Shown: positions 35,921-44,564 of the stretch, piece after piece | How positions within the stretch are numbered: the first letter of the stretch is position 1 | Layout: every line of letters starts with the position of its first letter | From: JACPPO01 sp965262505 | Lineage (GTDB): Bacteria; Acidobacteriota; Vicinamibacteria; Vicinamibacterales; UBA2999 | Assembly (NCBI GenBank): GCA_965262505.1 | Contig: CBDHFM010000030.1 | Span: forward strand, 1,116,001-1,180,000 | Direction of reading: 5' to 3' | Length of the DNA stretch: 64,000 nt | Program-made: the position numbers and the translations under genes | The notes under the pieces: generated by a model | Databases searched by the model: none | What the model was told of the DNA's origin: nothing | Seen by the model: only the letters and a program-made list of their open reading frames with translations

Positions 35921-36514
35921 TTAGTCCGCGTAGACGACGGTCCGTGCGCTGGTATGGGCACGAACCACGTCGGAGGTGAGTTGTTTGCTGAGATAGACCT
36001 TCGAGTCCCGGTTATCCGAAGGATCTACCTCGTACTTCACGACATCGAACCGGAGCTGGTCGAGGGTCCCGCGCATGTCGTAGAACTTGTTCTTGGTCTT
36101 GACCACGACTTCGTGAAAACCGGAGGTGTGAGCCCATGCTTCCGACTCCTCCGTCAGGGCGCGGAAGTGCCCCTGGCCGCGCCAGTCGCGCCGCGTCCCG
36201 CCGATCCAGCTGTACAGCACCTTGCGTCCGTCGAAACGGACGGAATCCTTCAGCCGGGCGACGAGATCTCTCAGCTTCGGCTCGGATTCGAGCGCCCGCA
36301 GCTCGTGGACGACCTTGAACGACACCGGCACGACCGTGCCCGTGGCGTCGGCTAGCGACGCCTCCGCCATCAGGATCAGGTACTCGCGGTCCCGAAGACG
36401 GTCTGCGATCTCGTGGGCGGTCTTCTTTCTCGGAAACTCTCCGAAGAACTCCTCGATGTACTGGATTTCAAGCGCGCCGGTTTCCAGGGGGTACTGCTTG
36501 ATCAGGTACGCCAC
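35921..36514 (-). CDS. GNAT-like acetyltransferase
   Basis: A 197-residue protein with a GNAT core: RDWRGQGHFRALTEESEAWA (about 108-127) is the acetyl-CoA-binding motif A, followed by GFHEVVVKTKNKFYDM. The substrate is unknown. GTG at 36514 is the start, with AGGA five bases before it. Probably co-transcribed with the downstream FMN oxidase. Confidence 0.75.
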   Translation of the reverse strand: MAYLIKQYPLETGALEIQYIEEFFGEFPRKKTAHEIADRLRDREYLILMAEASLADATGTVVPVSFKVVHELRALESEPKLRDLVARLKDSVRFDGRKVLYSWIGGTRRDWRGQGHFRALTEESEAWAHTSGFHEVVVKTKNKFYDMRGTLDQLRFDVVKYEVDPSDNRDSKVYLSKQLTSDVVRAHTSARTVVYAD

Positions 36515-36631
36515 GTATGTCCTGGCCCCCCAACGCTAGAGCGGCTTTCCCCGGCTGGGGCAAGCGGGAAGGCGCGGCGGGGGCCCCCGCCATAGAGGCC
36601 CGCGCCGGCGGCCGAGAGTCTGGAGCGGTCG

Positions 36632-38050
36632 CTAGTTGTCGTAATACAGCTGGAACTCGTACGGATGCGGCCGCAGGCGCATCGGATCGAGTTCCTTCTC
36701 CCGCTTGTAGTCGATCCAGGTTTGCACGAGGTCTTCGGTGAACACGTCCCCGCGCATCAGGAACGCATGATCTTTCTCGAGCGCGTCGATCGCTTCCCCC
36801 AGCGTGCCGGGCGTCGTCCGGATACCCATGTCGCGCATCTCTTTGCCCGTCATCTCGTAGATGTCGCGATCGAGCGGATCGCCCGGGTCGATCTTGTTCT
36901 TGATGCCGTCCATCATCGCCATCAGCATGGCCGGCCACGCCAGATATCCGTTGCAGCTTGGATCCGGGCATCGGAATTCCAGCCGCTTCGCCTTCGGGCT
37001 CTTCGAGTACATCGGAATCCGGATGGCGGCGGAGCGGTTGCGTGCCGAAAGCGCCAGATTGACCGGTGCCTCGAAGCCGGGGACGAGACGGCGATAGGAA
37101 CTGGTGGTCGGCGCCGCAAACGCGAGGATGGCCGGCGCGTGCTTGAGAAGGCCACCGGCCGCGTAGAGCCCGAGCTGGCTCAGTCCCGCGTAGCCGTTGC
37201 CCGCAAACAGCGGCTTGCCACCCTTCCACAGCGACGCGTGCGTGTGCATGCCGCTGCCGTTGTCCTCGAAGATGGGCTTCGGCATGAACGTGACCGTCTT
37301 GCCGTTACGCTTGCCGACGTTCTTGCAGATGTACTTGTACCACATGAACTGATCGGCCATCTGGAGCAGCGGCTGGAACTGCATGTCGATCTCGCTCTGG
37401 CCGGCCGTCCCCACCTCGTGGTGGTGCGCTTCGACGACGATGCCAACCTTGCGCATCTCGTAGACCATCTCGCCGCGCAGGTCGTGATACGTGTCGGTCG
37501 GACTCACGGGAAAGTAGCCGCCCTTGAAGCTCGGCTTGTAGCCGAGGTTCGGCTCCTCGATGCGCGCCGTGTTCCATGCGCCTTCCACCGAGTCGACCTG
37601 GTAGTAGCCCCTGTGCTGGTTCTGTTCGTAGCGGACCTCGTCGAAGATGAAGAACTCAGGCTCCGGTCCGATGAAGCAGGTGTCGGCGATGCCCGAGTCT
37701 TTCAGATGCGCCCCCGCCTTGCGTGCCACGTGCCGAGGGTCGCGTGTGAAGTCCTTTCCCGTGACGGGATCCACGATGTCGGCCAGCACGCTGACCGTCG
37801 GCTTTGCAAAGAACGGGTCGAGCCGCGCCGTGTCGGCGTCGGGCACGGCCAGCATGTCGGACTCGTGGATGCCCATCCAGCCCCGGATCGACGAGCCGTC
37901 GAATCCGAGACCTTCCTTGAACGTGCCCTTGTCGAGTACGTCGATGGGATACGAACAGTGCTGCCAGGAACCCAGCATGTCTACGAACTTCAGGTCGACC
38001 ATCTCGGCCTTGTGCTTCTTGGCGAACTGAAAAAACTCTTCGGGCGTCAT
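36632..38050 (-). CDS. glnA: Glutamine synthetase type I
   Basis: A 472-residue enzyme that makes glutamine from glutamate and ammonia. GFDGSSIRGWMGIHESDM, NGSGMHTHASLWKGGKP and the VPGFEAPVNLALSARNRSAAIRIP block are the family signatures. A tyrosine in DRDIYEMTGKE (about 400) occupies the adenylylation position, although the usual NLYDLPPEE context differs. GAGGAG precedes the ATG. An IS sits 100 bases upstream of the start. Confidence 0.96.
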   Translation of the reverse strand: MTPEEFFQFAKKHKAEMVDLKFVDMLGSWQHCSYPIDVLDKGTFKEGLGFDGSSIRGWMGIHESDMLAVPDADTARLDPFFAKPTVSVLADIVDPVTGKDFTRDPRHVARKAGAHLKDSGIADTCFIGPEPEFFIFDEVRYEQNQHRGYYQVDSVEGAWNTARIEEPNLGYKPSFKGGYFPVSPTDTYHDLRGEMVYEMRKVGIVVEAHHHEVGTAGQSEIDMQFQPLLQMADQFMWYKYICKNVGKRNGKTVTFMPKPIFEDNGSGMHTHASLWKGGKPLFAGNGYAGLSQLGLYAAGGLLKHAPAILAFAAPTTSSYRRLVPGFEAPVNLALSARNRSAAIRIPMYSKSPKAKRLEFRCPDPSCNGYLAWPAMLMAMMDGIKNKIDPGDPLDRDIYEMTGKEMRDMGIRTTPGTLGEAIDALEKDHAFLMRGDVFTEDLVQTWIDYKREKELDPMRLRPHPYEFQLYYDN

Positions 38051-38145
38051 AGGTATCGGCTCCTCGAGGCGAAAAATTGGTATGGGATGGAAGCTGAAGC
38101 ATAGCGGATCGGGCGCGGTTATGCTATCGCCCGTATCGCGCCATG

Positions 38146-39551
38146 CTAAGTGTTACCGGGCGTCCTATCGTCGCGCCACAACTCGGGTTACCCATCAGGG
38201 AGGATGGCGATGGGGAGAATCCGAGTGGGACCACAAGCAATTCGCGAGTATCTGGGACGGATGCGGGAACGCTACGCGCACGCGGCGCGGCCGACGAAGG
38301 GCCAGCTGTTGGATGAGGTGTGTGAGGTGACGGGCTATCACCGCAAGGCGGTGATTCGGTCGCTGCGTCGGCCGGAGCGACCGCGGCGACGACGCCGCGG
38401 GGGCCCGCCGGTCCGCTATGGACCGGTGGTCGTGGGCACGTTGCGGCGAATCTGGGAGGCCGCCGGATACCCGTGGTCTCTGCGGCTGCAGGCCTTGCTG
38501 CCCACGTGGCTGCCGTGGGCATGTCGGCGGTGGCGGATCCCCCGCGAGGTTGTCGAGAAGCTCCGGTCGATGAGCCCGCGGCAGATGGATCGGTGCCTGC
38601 GGGCCTTCAAGAGCGAGCTGCGGACGCGGCAGTACGGCCGGACGAAGCCTGGGACGTTCCTCAAGCATCAGATTCCGCTGAAGACGGACCGCTGGGACGT
38701 GCAGGAGCCGGGCTTTACCGAGATCGATCTCGTGGCGCATTCGGGCGATCGCGCTGCCGGCGACTTCATTTATTCACTGAATGTGACCGATATCCTCACG
38801 ACCTGGGTGGAAACGCGGGCGGTGATGGGCAAGAGTCAGCACCACGTCCAGGAAGGCTTGGAGTACTTGCGCCAAGCCATGCCCTTTCGGTTGCGCGGGA
38901 TCGATTCGGACAACGGCTCCGAGTTCATCAATCACCATCTCCGCCGCTATTGCACGCACCATGACATCCAATTCACTCGCGGGCGCCCGTACAAGAAGGA
39001 CGATAACGCGCACATCGAGCAGAAGAATTGGACGCACGTGCGGAAGCTGCTGGGCTACGTGCGGTATGACTCGGCGCCGGCGCTCACCGCGATCAATGGG
39101 CTCTACGAGGAGCTGCGCCTGCTGCAGAACCTGTTTCTCCCCTCGGTGACGCTGGTCGAGAAGCGCCGCGTCGGCGCCCGCCTCCGTCGCCGCTATGACG
39201 CGCCGCGGACGCCGCTCGAGCGCGTGGAGGCGTGTGCCGAAGCCGCCCCGGCGCAGGTCCGGGCGCTGAGACAGCTCCGCGCGCGTCTCGATCCGTTCAT
39301 CCTGGCGCAGCGGATCGACCAAGGGCTGGCCGGCGTCTACCGCCTCGCCAACCAGCGGGTCAGTCCTGCGGCGCCGGCGAAAAATCCGCGCGGGGACGCT
39401 GCCCGACCTGTGGACGCGAAAAACGCGCCCACCAGGGCGTTGGAAACCCGCACAAAACGCGGCTTCCCACAGCGCCCACACGCCTTGTTCTCAACACAGA
39501 TTCCGGTAACCCAAGTTACGGCGCGACGATGCACCGCTCGGTAACACCTAG
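38146..39551. mobile_element. Integrase-core insertion sequence with long inverted ends
   Basis: The left end from 38146 and the right end to 39551 are inverted copies over about 47 bases (CTA(A/G)GTGTTACCG...ATCGTCGCGCC...) with around nine mismatches. TGTTACC...GGTAACA may be the true tips (38151-39547). No clean target duplication was seen. It lies between the metH 3' end and the glnA promoter and breaks no gene. Confidence 0.82.
38210..39544 (+). CDS. DDE integrase-core transposase
   Basis: A 444-residue transposase. An N-terminal HTH (about 20-50, DEVCEVTGYHRKAVIRSLRR) and a basic linker precede an rve-type catalytic core with Asp in FTEIDLVAHSGD, Asp in GIDSDNGSEFIN and Glu in NAHIEQKNWTHVR. 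It resembles the IS481/ISNCY integrase-like group. ATG 38210 follows AGGGAGG by six bases. The C-terminal 60 residues read into the right inverted repeat. Appears intact. Confidence 0.82.
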   Translation: MGRIRVGPQAIREYLGRMRERYAHAARPTKGQLLDEVCEVTGYHRKAVIRSLRRPERPRRRRRGGPPVRYGPVVVGTLRRIWEAAGYPWSLRLQALLPTWLPWACRRWRIPREVVEKLRSMSPRQMDRCLRAFKSELRTRQYGRTKPGTFLKHQIPLKTDRWDVQEPGFTEIDLVAHSGDRAAGDFIYSLNVTDILTTWVETRAVMGKSQHHVQEGLEYLRQAMPFRLRGIDSDNGSEFINHHLRRYCTHHDIQFTRGRPYKKDDNAHIEQKNWTHVRKLLGYVRYDSAPALTAINGLYEELRLLQNLFLPSVTLVEKRRVGARLRRRYDAPRTPLERVEACAEAAPAQVRALRQLRARLDPFILAQRIDQGLAGVYRLANQRVSPAAPAKNPRGDAARPVDAKNAPTRALETRTKRGFPQRPHALFSTQIPVTQVTARRCTAR

Positions 39552-39583
39552 TTATGGCTCGACAGGTCGCCGCCGCCGCGGCC

Positions 39584-42500
39584 TCAGACGCCGACAGGCT
39601 CGTACGACAGGCATGGCGCGAGCCAGCGCTCGACCGCGGCGACGCTCAGCCCCTTGCGGGCGGCGTAGTCCTCGACCTGGTCGCGTCCGACGCGGCCGAC
39701 CGTGAAATAACGTGCCTCCGGGTGGGCGAAGTAGAGGCCGCTGACCGCCGCTGCCGGCGCCATCGCGAAGCTTTCAGTCAAGGTGATGCCGGTGCGCTCG
39801 GCCCGTAGCAGGTCGAAGAGCTTCTGCTTCTCGCTGTGGTCCGGACACGCCGGGTAGCCGAACGCCGGGCGGATTCCCCGATAGCGTTCGGCGACGAGGT
39901 CGTCACCCGTCAGCTGCTCGGCGGCCCCGTACCCCCAGTCGCGGCGTGCGCGCGCATGGAGGTACTCGGCGAACGCTTCCGCAAGACGATCCGCCAGCGC
40001 CTTCACCATGATGGCGTTGTAGTCGTCGTGGTCGCGCTCGAACTCGGCCACCAGCTCGGCGACGCCATGCCCGGTCGTGACGGCGAACGCCCCGATCGTA
40101 TCGCCGACGCCACTCTCGAGCGGCGCGATGAAATCGGCCAGCGACAAGTTCGGCTTGCCGTCCGGGATGGTTTCCTGCTGCCGCAGCATGTTGAAGCGGA
40201 GCAGTTCGTCTCCCGCCGCGTCGTACACGACGATGTCGTCGCCGTCCGTATTCGCCGGCCAGAAGCCGTAGACGCCGCGCGGCGTCAGCAGGCGGTCGCG
40301 AACGATTCGATCGAGCAGGGCGCTGGCGTGTTCGTGGAGTTCGCGCGCGGCGGCACCGTACCGAGGATGCTCGAGGATCCCCGGGAACCGTCCCTTGAGT
40401 TCCCATGCTGCGAAGAAGAACGTCCAGTCGATGTAGGGGACCAGGTCCTCCAGCCGCACGTCGTCGAGGACCCGGGCGCCCGTGAAAGCGGGTGTTGCGA
40501 CGTCTTCGCGACGCCACTCGAACCGCGCCCGCTTCGCCTGCGCCGCGGGCCAGCTGAGCAGCGGCCGCTGCTTGAGCGCGGTATACTGCTCGCGGATGGC
40601 GTCCTGCTCGACGCGGTTGGCCTCGTCAAAGGCGGGCTTGTGCTCGCCGCTGAGCAGTTTGGACACCACGTCGACCGCGCGCGACGCGTCGAGCACGTGG
40701 ACAACCGGCTGGCTGAACTCCTGCGCGATCTTCACCGCCGTGTGCTGGCGGCTCGTCGTCGCGCCGCCGATCAGCAGCGGGATCGTGAAGGCGCGGCGCT
40801 CCATTTCGCGCGCCACGAACACCATCTCGTCGAGCGACGGCGTGATGAGACCGCTGAGTCCCACGAGATCGGCCTTCTCATCGACGGCCGTCTGTAGGAT
40901 GCGGTCGAACGGTACCATCACGCCAAGATCAACGACCTCGTAGTTGTTGCAGCCGAGCACCACGCCCACGATGTTCTTGCCGATGTCGTGGACGTCCCCC
41001 TTCACGGTGGCCATGACGATCTTGCCTGGCGAGCGGCTGGTCGTGCCCGCCTTGCGCTTCTCCTCCTCCATGTAGGGGAGGAGGTACGCCACCGCTTTCT
41101 TCATGGCGCGCGCGCTCTTGACCACCTGGGGCAGAAACATCTTGCCGGCGCCGAAGAGGTCGCCGACGACCTTCATCCCATCCATCAGCGGCCCCTCGAT
41201 CACGTCGAGCGGGCGCGGCAGCTTGAGTCGTGCCTCCTCGACGTCGGGTTCGATGAAGTCGATGACCCCGTGGATCAGCGCGTGTGCGAGGCGTTTCTCG
41301 ACGCTGGCCTCGCGCCAGGTCATGTCGTGCTCCTGCGTCCTGCCTGCGCCCTTGACCGTTTCCGCGAGCTGGACGAGACGCTCCGTCGCATCCTCTCGCC
41401 GGTTGAAGATGACGTCCTCGACGTGCTCCAGCAGTTCCGCCGGGATGCCCTCGTACACCACCAGTTGTCCGGCGTTGACGATCCCCATGTCGAGACCGGC
41501 TTTGATGGCGTGGAAGAGGAACGCGGAATGCATCGCTTCGCGCACCAGGTCGTTGCCGCGGAACGAGAACGACAGGTTGCTGATGCCGCCGCTGATCTTC
41601 ACCCCGGGGCACTTCGCCTTGATGATCCGGGTGGCCTCGATGAAGTTGACCGCGTAGTTGTTGTGCTCCTCGAGGCCGGTGGCAATCGCGAGTATGTTCG
41701 GGTCGAAGATGATGTCGTGCGGATCGAATCCCGCCTTGTCGAGCAGGAGTCGGTAGGCCCGCTGGCAGATCTCGACTTTCCGTTCCACCGTGTCGGCCTG
41801 GCCACGCTCGTCGAATGCCATCACGACCACCGCTGCACCGTACAGCCGCACGAGCCGCGCCTTGTGGAGAAAGTCCTCCTCGCCCTCCTTGAGACTGATC
41901 GAGTTGACGATGGCCTTGCCCTGCACGCACTTGAGGCCGGCTTCCAGCACCGACCACTTCGAGCTGTCGACCATGATCGGCAGTCTGGCGATTTCCGGTT
42001 CCGTCGCGATGATGTTGAGGAACGTCGTCATCGCCGCTTCCGAATCGAGCATCCCTTCGTCCATGTTGACGTCGATGATGTTGGCGCCGCCCCGCACTTG
42101 TCCGAGCGCGACATCGGCAGCCTCGGCGAACTGGCCGGACGTGATCAGCCGTGCAAAGCGCTTGGAACCGGTGACGTTGGTCCGCTCGCCGATCATCGTG
42201 AAGTTGCTGTCGGGACGGATCACCAGCGTTTCGAGGCCCGAGAGCTGCGTGAACGCGCCGGGACCCGGACGCTGGGGGTCGGGAGCCGGCAGCCGCCGCG
42301 GCGGGAGTGCCTCGATCGCCTCGGCCACCGCCCGGATGTGGTCGGGCGTCGTGCCGCAGCAGCCCCCGAGGATGTTGACGAAGCCCGACTCGGCGAAATC
42401 ACGCAGGAGCCGGGCTGTGTCCGGCGGCAGCTCGTCGTACTCGCCAAACGCATTCGGCAGGCCGGCGTTTGGATAACAGGTCACATGGCATTCGGCGATG

Positions 42501-43285
42501 CGCGCGAGTTCGGCGAGGTACGGCCGCATCTGTTCGGCGCCAAGCGCGCAGTTCAAGCCGACGCTGAACGGCCGCGCGTGCCGGATGGAGACGTAGAAGG
42601 CGTCGAGCATCTGGCCGGAGAGCGTCCGGCCGCTCTGGTCGGTGATCGTCGCGGAAATCATCAGCGGCAGCTCCACGCCGCGCTCCTCGAACATTTCGAG
42701 CACGGCGGCGATCGCCGCCTTCGCGTTCAACGTGTCGAAGATCGTCTCGATCAGCAGGAGATCGGCGCCGCCGTCGATCAGGCCGCGGACCTGCTCCCGG
42801 TACGCGTCGCGCACCTGGTCGAACGTCACCGCCCGGGCTGCCGGGTCGTTGACGTCCGGTGAGATGGACAGTGTGCGGTTCGTCGGTCCCATGGCGCCGG
42901 CGACGAAGCGCGGGCGATCCGGCGTTCGCACGGACCACTCGTCGGCCGCCGCCTTCGCCAGGCGCGTGGCCTCGAGATTGAGCTCGTAGGCCAGCGCCGC
43001 GAGCCCGTAGTCAGCCTGCGCGATCGCCGTGCTGCTGAAGGTGTTGGTTTCGACAATATCGGCGCCGGCGGCAAGGTATTCCCGATGGACGCCGCCGATC
43101 ACGTCCGGTCGCGTCAGTGCGAGCACGTCGCCGTTGCCTCTGAGGTCGTGCGAGTGGCTGCGGAACCGGTCCCCCCGGAAGTCCTCCTCTCCAAGCGAGT
43201 GGCGCTGAATCATCGTGCCCATGGCGCCGTCGAGGAGCAGGATGCGCGTGGCGAGCAGCGCGTGAAGCCGGTCGGTGGTTGTCAT
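39584..43285 (-). CDS. metH: Cobalamin-dependent methionine synthase
   Basis: A 1233-residue enzyme with all four modules. Homocysteine domain: GAMGTMIQRHSL, zinc cysteines in NCALG and GGCCGTTPDHI. Folate domain: FTMIGERTNVTGSKRF and INVNMDEGM-like segments. B12 domain: DVHDIGKNIVGVVLGCNNYEV with the cobalt-binding His. Reactivation domain: RPAFGYPACPDHSEK near the C-terminus. It remethylates homocysteine with methyl-tetrahydrofolate. The start overlaps the ArsR-methyltransferase stop by four bases and has no own strong ribosome binding site, so it is translationally coupled. Confidence 0.97.
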   Translation of the reverse strand: MTTTDRLHALLATRILLLDGAMGTMIQRHSLGEEDFRGDRFRSHSHDLRGNGDVLALTRPDVIGGVHREYLAAGADIVETNTFSSTAIAQADYGLAALAYELNLEATRLAKAAADEWSVRTPDRPRFVAGAMGPTNRTLSISPDVNDPAARAVTFDQVRDAYREQVRGLIDGGADLLLIETIFDTLNAKAAIAAVLEMFEERGVELPLMISATITDQSGRTLSGQMLDAFYVSIRHARPFSVGLNCALGAEQMRPYLAELARIAECHVTCYPNAGLPNAFGEYDELPPDTARLLRDFAESGFVNILGGCCGTTPDHIRAVAEAIEALPPRRLPAPDPQRPGPGAFTQLSGLETLVIRPDSNFTMIGERTNVTGSKRFARLITSGQFAEAADVALGQVRGGANIIDVNMDEGMLDSEAAMTTFLNIIATEPEIARLPIMVDSSKWSVLEAGLKCVQGKAIVNSISLKEGEEDFLHKARLVRLYGAAVVVMAFDERGQADTVERKVEICQRAYRLLLDKAGFDPHDIIFDPNILAIATGLEEHNNYAVNFIEATRIIKAKCPGVKISGGISNLSFSFRGNDLVREAMHSAFLFHAIKAGLDMGIVNAGQLVVYEGIPAELLEHVEDVIFNRREDATERLVQLAETVKGAGRTQEHDMTWREASVEKRLAHALIHGVIDFIEPDVEEARLKLPRPLDVIEGPLMDGMKVVGDLFGAGKMFLPQVVKSARAMKKAVAYLLPYMEEEKRKAGTTSRSPGKIVMATVKGDVHDIGKNIVGVVLGCNNYEVVDLGVMVPFDRILQTAVDEKADLVGLSGLITPSLDEMVFVAREMERRAFTIPLLIGGATTSRQHTAVKIAQEFSQPVVHVLDASRAVDVVSKLLSGEHKPAFDEANRVEQDAIREQYTALKQRPLLSWPAAQAKRARFEWRREDVATPAFTGARVLDDVRLEDLVPYIDWTFFFAAWELKGRFPGILEHPRYGAAARELHEHASALLDRIVRDRLLTPRGVYGFWPANTDGDDIVVYDAAGDELLRFNMLRQQETIPDGKPNLSLADFIAPLESGVGDTIGAFAVTTGHGVAELVAEFERDHDDYNAIMVKALADRLAEAFAEYLHARARRDWGYGAAEQLTGDDLVAERYRGIRPAFGYPACPDHSEKQKLFDLLRAERTGITLTESFAMAPAAAVSGLYFAHPEARYFTVGRVGRDQVEDYAARKGLSVAAVERWLAPCLSYEPVGV

Positions 43286-44286
43286 CTAGGAGTTGGGCCT
43301 TTGGTCTTGGAACTGCCGATTCGCGATTTGCGATGTGTGATTGGCGACCGGCGATTGGTGATTCGGCGTTTGACGCCGGAGGCGATCAGCACGACGAATG
43401 GGTCCCCTGCCTGCCGTGCGCCAACCTGAACACGAACGTCGCGGAGTCCCGCGCCCCGCAGCAGCCGTTCGACATCAGCATCGGCAAAGCCGAGACGCTG
43501 GTCCCCGAAGCGGGTACGGACCCAGCTCTGGTTGTGTGCACGCAAATCCAGCACGAGCAGGCGGCCCCCGGGCCGGAGGATCCTCACAGCCTCGGCCGCC
43601 GATCTTTCCGGGTCGGCGGCGTGGTGCAACGCCTGCGAGAGAAGCGCCACGTCTACGGATGCGTCACCGAGCGGTAGGCGTGCCAGGTCGCCTTTTTTCC
43701 ACCGCACGTTGGTCACGCGGCGCCGTTCGGCCAGTGCCTTCGCCCGCTCCAGCACCAGATCGGATCGGTCGATGCCCACGACCGTCCGGGCCCAGCGCGC
43801 CATTTCCAGCGTGAGGTAGCCATCGCCGCATCCGATATCCGCGACCTCGAACGGTGGAAGCAGATGGCCGAGGGCGCGCGCCCAGGCGGCCCAGCTGCGG
43901 CCGGGGACCAGCTGGCGGACATCACCGTGCGTCTCGAAATTCTCCTTGCGGTGGCGCAGTACCTCCTGCAGCCTGGCTTCGTCCTCCCGGACCGCGCGGT
44001 CGTCGGCCGACGCGGCAAACTGCGCGTCCAGCAGCGCCCAGAGCGGTTCCTGGCCGTTTGTGCGCCCCTCGTCCGTCAGGTGGCAATAGACATAGCCCGC
44101 CTCGCGTTCCTCGGTGACCAGGCCGGCCTCCTTCAAGAGACCAAGATGCCGGGAGACGCCGGACTGCGCCACCCCGAGTATGCCCGTCAGTTCGCTGACG
44201 TTGAAACGGTCCTGCGCGAGCACGCGGAGGAGGCGCAGCCGGGTGGAGTCGGCGAGGAGCTTGAAGAAACCCGAAGCGCGCTGCAT
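43282..44286 (-). CDS. ArsR-type regulator fused to SAM-dependent methyltransferase (metH-linked)
   Basis: A 334-residue protein with the same layout as the protein at 27358-28287 but quite different in sequence. Winged helix at 1-80 (LLADSTRLRLLRVLAQDRFNVSELTGILGVAQSGVSRHLGLL), methyltransferase with EVADIGCGDGYLTLEMA (about 150) and ILRPGGRLLVLDLR. The last 30 residues (RITNRRSPITHRKSRIG) are encoded by a simple-sequence repeat and look like readthrough into former intergenic DNA. It overlaps metH by ATGA. A perfect palindrome lies 22 bases upstream of its start. Confidence 0.83.
   Translation of the reverse strand: MQRASGFFKLLADSTRLRLLRVLAQDRFNVSELTGILGVAQSGVSRHLGLLKEAGLVTEEREAGYVYCHLTDEGRTNGQEPLWALLDAQFAASADDRAVREDEARLQEVLRHRKENFETHGDVRQLVPGRSWAAWARALGHLLPPFEVADIGCGDGYLTLEMARWARTVVGIDRSDLVLERAKALAERRRVTNVRWKKGDLARLPLGDASVDVALLSQALHHAADPERSAAEAVRILRPGGRLLVLDLRAHNQSWVRTRFGDQRLGFADADVERLLRGAGLRDVRVQVGARQAGDPFVVLIASGVKRRITNRRSPITHRKSRIGSSKTKGPTPR
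43317..43368. repeat. Degenerate CGATT-rich repeat at the regulator 3' end
   Basis: Repeated CGATT(C/T)GCGATTTGCG- and GATTGGCGA-like units of about 8-10 bases. They encode the odd basic tail of the metH-linked regulator. Confidence 0.55.
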
Positions 44287-44308
44287 GGTATCTATAAATC
44301 TACATATA

Positions 44309-44326
44309 TTGATTAGTAGTAATCAA
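44309..44326. promoter_or_regulatory. Candidate operator of the metH-linked regulator
   Basis: TTGATTA-GTAG-TAATCAA is a perfect inverted repeat with seven-base arms, 22 bases before the regulator start. Its size and A/T content suit an ArsR-family dimer. The region between it and the start is also A/T-rich (TATCTATAAATC), unlike the rest of the locus. Confidence 0.6.
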
Positions 44327-44564
44327 CCCGTCTCCTTCCCCCGCACCGCGTTGAGCGCCCCAATGGCCGATGCGCTCGCGGTTTGGAGCCAGGATTTTGG
44401 TACCCATCCTGCAATACAACGCTGCCAACCTCCACTGTCACGCGACTGGCGGAGGGTAACGGCCCGGGAGCTACGGCAGGCCGTTCACGGCGATCCAAAA
44501 TTCCGTGCGTCGTCTGAGGGAAGGCCCGCGCCGCTGCGGCCGGGAGGTGTTGGGGCAGTCACCG

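Noticed and set aside
40988..42862. Long open frame antisense to metH
   Set aside because: It lies fully within the metH coding region, has composition expected of a GC-rich shadow frame and shows no family motif. The same holds for the long frame antisense to glnA at 36665-38104.
27358..44286. Arsenic resistance loci because of two ArsR-type genes
   Set aside because: Neither regulator has the usual cysteine sensor, and no arsB, arsC, acr3 or arsM-like gene is adjacent. Neighbours are ahcY and metH.
44287..44564. Small gene in the gap between the metH regulator and the DUF349 gene
   Set aside because: Open frames here lack a ribosome binding site and conserved look; only the palindrome at 44309-44326 stands out.
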